A DNA stretch of 5,974 nucleotides. Source: Bacteroidales bacterium (GTDB lineage Bacteria > Bacteroidota > Bacteroidia > Bacteroidales > JAFGXI01). The stretch lies in contig JALSQC010000388.1 of NCBI GenBank assembly GCA_026985625.1, forward strand, positions 1 through 5,974, read 5' to 3'. A program made the translations under genes and the position numbers. Of the stretch, positions 1-4,150 are shown piece after piece (the stretch's first letter is position 1; each line of letters opens with the position of its first letter). Under the pieces are notes generated by a model. The model did not search any database. It saw only the letters and a list, made by a program, of their open reading frames with translations, and was not told the DNA's origin.

Positions 1-226
1 TGTCTCGGTTAGCGAAAAAGCCACAGATTTTTATTACAAAAAAAATTTAAATATACCATTAGCTGTTGTAATGGGAGCCGAAGATGTAGGTATAAGCACT
101 GATTTATTACGCATATCCAACGAACTTGTAAAAATACCAATGCTTGGAAAAATAGAGTCGTTAAACGTATCTGTTGCAACAGCAATAATACTTTACGAAG
201 TTGTAAAACAACGAATAAAAAAATAA
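1..226 (+). CDS. rlmB: SpoU/TrmH-family RNA 2'-O-methyltransferase, C-terminal fragment (RlmB-like)
   Basis: This is the last 74 codons of a gene that begins before the window; the reading frame starts at base 2 and ends in TAA at 224-226. The fragment holds the C-terminal SPOUT (trefoil-knot) signatures of the family: motif 2, VMGAEDVGIS (DNA from 68), and motif 3, IPMLGKIESLNVSVA followed by AIILYE, with SLNVSVA encoded at 158-178. In this family these segments form the knotted SAM-binding site and the dimer interface. The family methylates the 2'-hydroxyl of a ribose in rRNA or tRNA. RlmB modifies G2251 of 23S rRNA in E. coli, and the IPM.G..ESLNVSVA.AI.LYE..RQR ending is closest to RlmB/TrmH-type proteins. 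The exact substrate cannot be settled without the N-terminal part, so the symbol is tentative. The gene converges on smpB with 15 bp between the stops and no hairpin terminator between them. Confidence 0.85.
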   Translation, partial: VSVSEKATDFYYKKNLNIPLAVVMGAEDVGISTDLLRISNELVKIPMLGKIESLNVSVATAIILYEVVKQRIKK

Positions 227-241
227 TTTGTAAAATTTATA

Positions 242-697
242 TTAACCCCTGTTTAATCTGTCTAAATTTCGTTTATTATCTCTTGCTTTTAAATCTTCGC
301 GTTTATCAAAAAGGCGTTTACCTCTGGCAAGACCAACATCTAATTTTGCAAATCCTTTTTCGTTAATAAAAATACGCAAAGGAATAATTGTAAACCCTTT
401 TTCTTTTATTTTTTTTTGTAATTTTCTTAATTCTTTTTTTGTTAGCAACAACTTTCGTTGGCGTTTTGCCTCGTGGTTATAATGACTTGCATAAGTATAT
501 TCTGATATATGTAAACCCTTTACCCACAACTCATTATCTAAGAATATACAATACGAGTCGGTAAAACTTATTTTTCCCTCACGAATAGATTTTATTTCGG
601 TTCCCAACAATTGAATTCCTGCAGTATAAGTTTCTAATATCTCATATAAGTAATATGCTTTTTTATTTTTTATATCTATTTTTTTTTGATTTTTCAC
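242..697 (-). CDS. smpB: SsrA (tmRNA)-binding protein SmpB
   Basis: SmpB binds tmRNA and brings it to stalled ribosomes for trans-translation; it acts in the cytoplasm. The 151-residue length is normal. Visible family segments in order: NKKAYYLYEILETYTAGIQL (11-30), GTEIKSIREGK (32-42), DSYC (47-50), HISEY (63-67), NHEAKRQRKLLL (74-85), KGFTIIPLRIF (100-110), then ARGKRLFDKREDLKARD (124-140) and the basic C-terminal tail DNKRNLDRLNRG. In the family this tail enters the decoding centre and mRNA channel. The start is GTG (695-697 on the complement). There is no other Met codon in the protein, and the start lies only 12 residues before conserved sequence. No Shine-Dalgarno sequence is seen. The gene lies 13 bp downstream of the Yip1-like gene on the same strand, so co-transcription is likely. 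No tmRNA gene is present in the window. Confidence 0.97.
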   Translation of the reverse strand: MKNQKKIDIKNKKAYYLYEILETYTAGIQLLGTEIKSIREGKISFTDSYCIFLDNELWVKGLHISEYTYASHYNHEAKRQRKLLLTKKELRKLQKKIKEKGFTIIPLRIFINEKGFAKLDVGLARGKRLFDKREDLKARDNKRNLDRLNRG

Positions 698-710
698 GCT
701 AACAAGGTTT

Positions 711-1268
711 TTAAATAAAATATTGAAATGTCTTTATTAAAATAAAAATTAATACTAATAAAACAGCATAACTTGCCGATACCAAAAACCGTTGATTATC
801 AGTTAACTTATATATTACACTTACTCCCGTTACAAAAATATATACCGAATACACCTCCGATAAAAAAGTAATAAATAAATGACTGCTATCAATAAATAAA
901 TTAGTGATTATAGAAACAAATAATAAAATTACCGACGAAAAACTTATAAGCTTTACAATATCTATAAATTTATTATTTTTATTGTAAAACAAAAAAATAT
1001 ACCTCATTGTAAAAATTGTTAAAAAAAACCAAATAGTATAGGTAATTACAAAAAAAACAACTTTTACAAAAATAAAACTTATACCTAATTTTAATCCTAA
1101 ACTTAGCAAAAGTCCAAAAAATAATGATACCGAAGCTATAAACAATAAAACAAAAAATAATAAAATTAAATCAGAAACACTAAATTCTTCCGACTTAATA
1201 ATATCCCAACCGTTTTTAGGCGAGGTAACTATTTGTAATAATATATTTTTAATATTTTTAATTTTCAT
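711..1268 (-). CDS. Yip1-like five-helix integral membrane protein of unknown function
   Basis: The 185-residue product is very hydrophobic. It has a short basic N terminus (MKIKNIKN) and a segment TSPKNGWDIIKSEEFS (15-30). About five membrane helices follow, near residues 33-57, 64-88, 104-124, 130-153 and 162-184. The opening pattern of a Pro followed by W..I, then a helix, and the five-helix plan resemble bacterial Yip1-domain (PF04893-type) proteins common in Bacteroidota; this is recognition from memory, not a search. No catalytic motif is visible and no role can be assigned. The start is ATG at 1266-1268 on the complement. It is the first gene of an apparent two-gene minus-strand unit with smpB (13 bp apart), and is divergent from the small membrane-protein gene at 1328. 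Whether the operon link to smpB is functional or only convenient is unknown. Confidence 0.8.
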   Translation of the reverse strand: MKIKNIKNILLQIVTSPKNGWDIIKSEEFSVSDLILLFFVLLFIASVSLFFGLLLSLGLKLGISFIFVKVVFFVITYTIWFFLTIFTMRYIFLFYNKNNKFIDIVKLISFSSVILLFVSIITNLFIDSSHLFITFLSEVYSVYIFVTGVSVIYKLTDNQRFLVSASYAVLLVLIFILIKTFQYFI

Positions 1269-1279
1269 ATTATATAATG

Positions 1280-1287
1280 CAAAATAA
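1280..1287 (-). promoter_or_regulatory. possible -7 box for the Yip1-like/smpB unit
   Basis: On the complement this reads TTATTTTG, one mismatch from the Bacteroidota -7 consensus TAnnTTTG. It lies 11 bp upstream of the ATG, which would give a very short leader. No -33 TTTG/TTG box is visible at the right distance. The call is weak because the whole spacer is A/T. Confidence 0.25.
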
Positions 1288-1298
1288 ATAAATATAAT

Positions 1299-1306
1299 TA
1301 TCTTTG
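1299..1306 (+). promoter_or_regulatory. candidate -7 promoter box (TAnnTTTG) for the 1328-2618 operon
   Basis: TATCTTTG matches the Bacteroidota sigma-factor -7 consensus TAnnTTTG exactly. It sits 21 bp before the ATG at 1328, so transcription would start about 15 nt upstream of the gene. No convincing -33 TTG element is seen, but that element is often poorly conserved in the phylum. Confidence 0.5.
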
Positions 1307-1327
1307 TAAAGTAAAAAATTAAAAACT

Positions 1328-1681
1328 ATGGAAAATAATACAAAACAAAATGCCGAAGACAACACAATAGCCATTCTTGCTTATATAACAATTATAGGTT
1401 GGATAATTGCATTGGTAATGAATAACGATAAAAAATCAGACTTAGGAGGTTTTCACATACGCGAGAGTTTAGGTATTATGCTAGTATCTTTTGCAGTTAT
1501 GATTGTAGCTTTTATATTTGCTTTTATACCTTTTTTAGGAAGTTTAATTACAGTTATTCTATGGTTAGCCATTATGGCTATGTGGATTATGGGCTTAATA
1601 AACGCCATTAATAAAGAGAAAAAAACTTTACCCGTTATTGGCGATTTTTTTCAAAAAACATTTGCAAGCATAGGTAAATAA
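1328..1681 (+). CDS. Small Tic20/DUF4870-like membrane protein
   Basis: The 117-residue product has a polar N terminus (1-11), a first membrane helix NTIAILAYITIIGWIIALVM (12-31), then a charged loop and the segment GFHIRESLGIML (41-52). Two further helices follow near 50-70 and 73-93, and the C terminus is basic and soluble with LPVIGDFF. The pattern of YIT..GWI.A followed by FH.R.SLG and two helices is typical of the DUF4870/Tic20-like family, which is widespread in Bacteroidota and sometimes annotated as an import-component protein. The biochemical role is unknown, and the likeness to chloroplast Tic20 does not prove a transport role. The gene ends with TAA at 1679-1681, one base before the miaA start, so the two are almost certainly co-transcribed. 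A TAnnTTTG box lies just upstream. Confidence 0.82.
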   Translation: MENNTKQNAEDNTIAILAYITIIGWIIALVMNNDKKSDLGGFHIRESLGIMLVSFAVMIVAFIFAFIPFLGSLITVILWLAIMAMWIMGLINAINKEKKTLPVIGDFFQKTFASIGK

Positions 1682-1682
1682 A

Positions 1683-2618
1683 TTGAGTGCAGATAACAAC
1701 TTTATCACAATTCTTGGTCATACAGCCGGAGGAAAAACATCAGTAGCAGCAAACCTTGCTTATAAAATTAACGGAGAAATTATATCTGCCGATTCACGGC
1801 AAATTTACCGTAAAATGGATATAGGAACAGGCAAAGACCTGTCAGACTATACAATAAACAATAAAAAAATATCATACCACCTTATCGATATTAAAGATGC
1901 AGGATATAAATATAATGTTTACGAATATCAAACCGATTTTTTAAAAATATACAATAAACTAAAAAATAAAAATATTACACCTATTCTTTGTGGCGGAACA
2001 GGTTTATATATTGAGGCAATACTTAAAGGATATAAACTTATTAATGTTCCCGAGAATAATAATCTTCGTAAAGAACTATCGCAAAAAACACACAAAGAAC
2101 TTATAAAAATTTTATTACAATACAAACAACAACACAACAAAAGCCATATTGACACAAAAAAACGAACAATACGGGCTATAGAAATAGCCGATTACTACTC
2201 AAAAAACAAAAATATTAATACAAATTTCCCAAAAATAAACTCTTTGATTATTGGAATAAATTTCGATAGAGTTACACGACGTAAACGAATAACCGAGCGA
2301 CTTATATCGCGTATAAACGAAGGAATGATTAACGAAGTAAAACAATTAATAAACAACGGAATAAATCCCGAAGATTTAATATACTACGGACTCGAATACA
2401 AATTTATTACCAAATACATAATAGGCGAACTATCATACGACAAAATGATATCGCAATTAAAAACAGCAATACATCAATTTGCAAAACGACAAATGACATG
2501 GTTTCGCCGAATGGAACGAAACGGCTTTAAAATTAATTGGATAAACGGAGAATTACCTATGAATAAAAAAATAGAAGAAATTCTTTTTTTATTTAAAAAT
2601 CACTTACAAAAACATTAA
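1683..2618 (+). CDS. miaA: tRNA dimethylallyltransferase (tRNA A37 prenyltransferase)
   Basis: MiaA transfers dimethylallyl from DMAPP to N6 of A37 in tRNAs that read UNN codons, giving i6A, the substrate that MiaB later thiomethylates using SAM. The 311-residue length is normal. Visible signatures: the P-loop-like GHTAGGKT (12-19), SADSRQIYRKMDIGTGKD (35-52), CGGTGLYIEAILKGY (103-117), KKRTIRAIEI (159-168), RRKRITERLISRINEGMINEV (199-219) and the C-terminal RQMTWFRR (269-276). The GTGKD and YNVYEYQ.DF (77-86) segments match the MiaA1-type paralogue known from Bacteroides, where a second copy exists. The P-loop carries His and Gly where most relatives have GPTASGKT. The start is TTG at 1683. 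An in-frame TAG at 1671-1673 blocks extension, and no ATG or GTG occurs in frame before the P-loop. The gene follows the DUF4870-like gene by one base. An AGG at 1672-1674 could be a weak ribosome site. Confidence 0.95.
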   Translation: MSADNNFITILGHTAGGKTSVAANLAYKINGEIISADSRQIYRKMDIGTGKDLSDYTINNKKISYHLIDIKDAGYKYNVYEYQTDFLKIYNKLKNKNITPILCGGTGLYIEAILKGYKLINVPENNNLRKELSQKTHKELIKILLQYKQQHNKSHIDTKKRTIRAIEIADYYSKNKNINTNFPKINSLIIGINFDRVTRRKRITERLISRINEGMINEVKQLINNGINPEDLIYYGLEYKFITKYIIGELSYDKMISQLKTAIHQFAKRQMTWFRRMERNGFKINWINGELPMNKKIEEILFLFKNHLQKH

Positions 2619-2635
2619 AACTAAATAAATTTACA

Positions 2636-2643
2636 TATATTTG
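2636..2643 (+). promoter_or_regulatory. candidate -7 promoter box (TAnnTTTG) for metK
   Basis: TATATTTG is an exact match to the Bacteroidota -7 consensus TAnnTTTG. Its position puts the transcription start at about 2648-2652, immediately before the first strand of the riboswitch at 2653. That is where a promoter for a leader riboswitch should lie. A -33 TTG box is not evident. The miaA stop lies 18 bp upstream and no terminator hairpin separates them, so read-through from miaA is also possible. Confidence 0.6.
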
Positions 2644-2651
2644 TAAAAAAA

Positions 2652-2739
2652 TAAGTGGAAAGATTTGTGTTGATTGCAACCACTATCAAAAAATGCTAAA
2701 CCGACATTAAAACTGTCCTATTAGTATAAAATCCACTTA
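2652..2739 (+). promoter_or_regulatory. Alternative long-range fold: candidate riboswitch expression platform
   Basis: TAAGTGGA (2652-2659) and TCCACTTA (2732-2739) are a perfect 8-bp inverted repeat. The 5' arm contains the entire 5' strand of the aptamer helix P1, so this helix and P1 exclude each other. Inside it, GACA (2703-2706, the 3' strand of pseudoknot helix P2) can instead pair with TGTC (2714-2717) across a 7-nt loop. The two alternative helices together would dismantle the SAM-binding pseudoknot. This resembles the two-state design of a riboswitch. How the switch reaches metK is not clear, because no G/C-rich terminator is visible. The pairing is seen in the sequence; its regulatory role is inferred. 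Confidence 0.5.
2653..2707 (+). ncRNA. SAM-II class riboswitch aptamer in the metK leader
   Basis: The sequence folds as an H-type pseudoknot. P1 pairs AGTGG (2654-2658) with CCACT (2680-2684). The 21-nt loop carries GATTT (2662-2666) and TTGCAA (2674-2679). P2 pairs TGTTG in the loop (2668-2672) with CGACA (2702-2706), with one G-U wobble. Between P1 and P2 is an A-rich linker ending in TGCTAAA (2694-2700). GATTT, TTGCAA just before the 3' strand of P1, and GCTAAA just before the 3' strand of P2 are the recalled hallmarks of the SAM-II (metA-motif) family, and their spacing closely matches the crystallised SAM-II aptamer as I remember it. Sitting directly before the SAM synthetase gene strongly supports SAM sensing. 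The related SAM-V class shares the core and cannot be fully excluded. The expected effect is repression of metK when SAM is abundant. Confidence 0.88.
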
Positions 2740-2775
2740 AAAACTTAAACAATTTATTAATTTTTAAATTTTTTT
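2737..2775 (+). terminator. Very weak possible A/U hairpin plus T-run before metK
   Basis: TTAAAAA (2737-2743) can pair with TTTTTAA (2761-2767) over a 17-nt loop, and a run of seven T follows at 2769-2775, just before the ATG. Its 5' arm overlaps the 3' arm of the long-range helix ending at 2739, so it would be freed when SAM stabilises the aptamer. The stem is entirely A/U in an A/U background, so this may be chance. Confidence 0.15.
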
Positions 2776-2778
2776 AAA

Positions 2779-4035
2779 ATGGGATATTTATTTACATCAG
2801 AATCGGTATCAGAAGGACACCCTGATAAAGTTGCCGACCAAATTTCCGACGCATTATTAGATTACCTATTAGCTTACGACCCAAAATCTAAAGTTGCAAT
2901 AGAAACCCTTGTTACAACAGGACAAGTTGTTGTTGCGGGCGAAGTGCATTCAAAATCTTATGTTGACGTTATTAATACAGCACGCAAAACCATAAACAAA
3001 ATAGGATATACCAAAGACGACTATATGTTTAGCGGAAACTCTTGCGGAGTATTAAACGCAATACACGAACAATCTACAGATATTCGTCAAGGAGTCGAAA
3101 AACAAGATCCTATGAATCAAGGAGCAGGAGACCAAGGAATGATGTTCGGCTATGCAAGTCGCGAAACCGATAATTACATGCCTTTGTCTTTAGAGCTATC
3201 GCACCTTTTGCTTATAGAACTAGCCGAAATTCGTCGCGAAGGAAAACAAATGACATACCTGCGTCCCGATTCAAAATCGCAAGTTACAATAGAATACGAC
3301 GACAATAATAAACCTGTTAAAATTAACACAATAGTAGTATCTACACAACACGACGACTTTATGTCTAACGACAACGAAATGGTATCAAAAATAAAACAAG
3401 ATGTTATTAATATTTTAATACCTCGAACAAAAGCTAAACTACCAGCTCACATCCAAAAACTATTTAACGACGATATAATATATCATGTAAATCCAACGGG
3501 AAAATTTGTAATTGGAGGACCACACGGAGATACAGGATTAACAGGTCGAAAAATTATAGTTGACACTTATGGTGGCAAAGGAGCTCACGGAGGAGGAGCT
3601 TTTTCTGGTAAAGACCCAAGCAAAGTTGACCGTTCGGCCGCTTATGCAGCTCGCCATATAGCAAAAAATATGGTTGCAGCAGGTTTAGCCGACGAAGTAT
3701 TAGTACAACTATCTTATGCAATAGGCGTTGCAAAACCGGTAGGCGTTTTTATAGACACCTATAATACCGCTAAAATAAATTTATCCGACGGAGATATTGC
3801 AAAAAAAATAAACAATATTTTTGATTTACGACCAAGAGCAATAGAAGAAAGACTAAAACTACGCTACCCTATTTATTCCGAGACAGCATCTTACGGACAC
3901 ATGGGACGACAACCAAACATGGTAACAAAAAAATTTCATTCTCCTTACTTTGGAGATAAAGAATTATCAGTAGAGCTATTTACTTGGGAAAAATTAGACT
4001 ATGTTAATAAAATAAAACAAGAATTTAACTTATAA
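2779..4035 (+). CDS. metK: S-adenosylmethionine synthetase
   Basis: MetK makes SAM, PPi and Pi from methionine and ATP in the cytoplasm, supplying methyl groups to enzymes such as the methyltransferase at the left edge. The protein is 418 residues, longer than the 384 of E. coli but usual for Bacteroidota. Signatures in order: SESVSEGHPDK (7-17, with the active-site His14 and Asp16), the GAGDQG nucleotide-binding motif (115-120), FVIGGPHGDTGLTGRKIIVDTYGG (243-266), the P-loop-like GGKGAHGGGAFSGKD (265-279) with KVDRSAAYAAR, and the C-terminal YGHMGR (372-377). All appear intact. The ATG at 2779 precedes conserved sequence immediately (MGYLFTSESVSEGHPDK), so the start is secure. The leader holds a SAM-II type riboswitch and its own promoter box, implying feedback by the product. 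No Shine-Dalgarno sequence is seen; the 20 bases before ATG are only A and T. Transcription appears to be separate from miaA, though read-through is possible. Confidence 0.98.
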   Translation: MGYLFTSESVSEGHPDKVADQISDALLDYLLAYDPKSKVAIETLVTTGQVVVAGEVHSKSYVDVINTARKTINKIGYTKDDYMFSGNSCGVLNAIHEQSTDIRQGVEKQDPMNQGAGDQGMMFGYASRETDNYMPLSLELSHLLLIELAEIRREGKQMTYLRPDSKSQVTIEYDDNNKPVKINTIVVSTQHDDFMSNDNEMVSKIKQDVINILIPRTKAKLPAHIQKLFNDDIIYHVNPTGKFVIGGPHGDTGLTGRKIIVDTYGGKGAHGGGAFSGKDPSKVDRSAAYAARHIAKNMVAAGLADEVLVQLSYAIGVAKPVGVFIDTYNTAKINLSDGDIAKKINNIFDLRPRAIEERLKLRYPIYSETASYGHMGRQPNMVTKKFHSPYFGDKELSVELFTWEKLDYVNKIKQEFNL

Positions 4036-4076
4036 TATAAATACATTATAATTATATTTTTATATAAAAACTCACA

Positions 4077-4084
4077 CACTTTTG
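4077..4084 (+). promoter_or_regulatory. Weak candidate -7 box before the secreted-protein gene
   Basis: CACTTTTG differs from TAnnTTTG at its first base and lies 66 bp before the ATG at 4151. It is the only TTTG in the 4036-4150 spacer. The rest of the spacer is almost pure A/T, with short repeats of ATTAAAA near 4090-4110. No -33 box is visible. A 6-bp all-A/T hairpin (4052-4057 with 4062-4067) could mark the end of the metK transcript but is not convincing. Confidence 0.3.
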
Positions 4085-4150
4085 TATAAAAAAAATTAAA
4101 AATTAAAAATTATTTATTAAACTTACACTTTAAATTAAAATTAAACTGCT

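Noticed and set aside
227..241. Terminator between the convergent methyltransferase and smpB genes
   Set aside because: The gap is only 15 bp of A/T-rich sequence without a stem. Any terminator would have to lie inside the opposing coding sequence, and none was seen.
1928..2155. 75-codon minus-strand frame opposite miaA
   Set aside because: It lies wholly within the strongly conserved miaA frame; its product is Cys/Leu/Ile-rich with no recognisable domain.
3174..3374. 66-codon minus-strand frame opposite metK
   Set aside because: Antisense shadow of a highly conserved enzyme gene with no promoter or family likeness.
4052..4067. Hairpin TTATAT-TTTT-ATATAA as a metK terminator
   Set aside because: The stem is 6 bp of A/T only in an A/T background and is followed by A rather than T residues, so it is likely chance.
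4090..4110. Short repeats of ATTAAAA before the secreted-protein gene
   Set aside because: Low-complexity A/T sequence typical of leaders in this genome; too short and imperfect to call a functional repeat.
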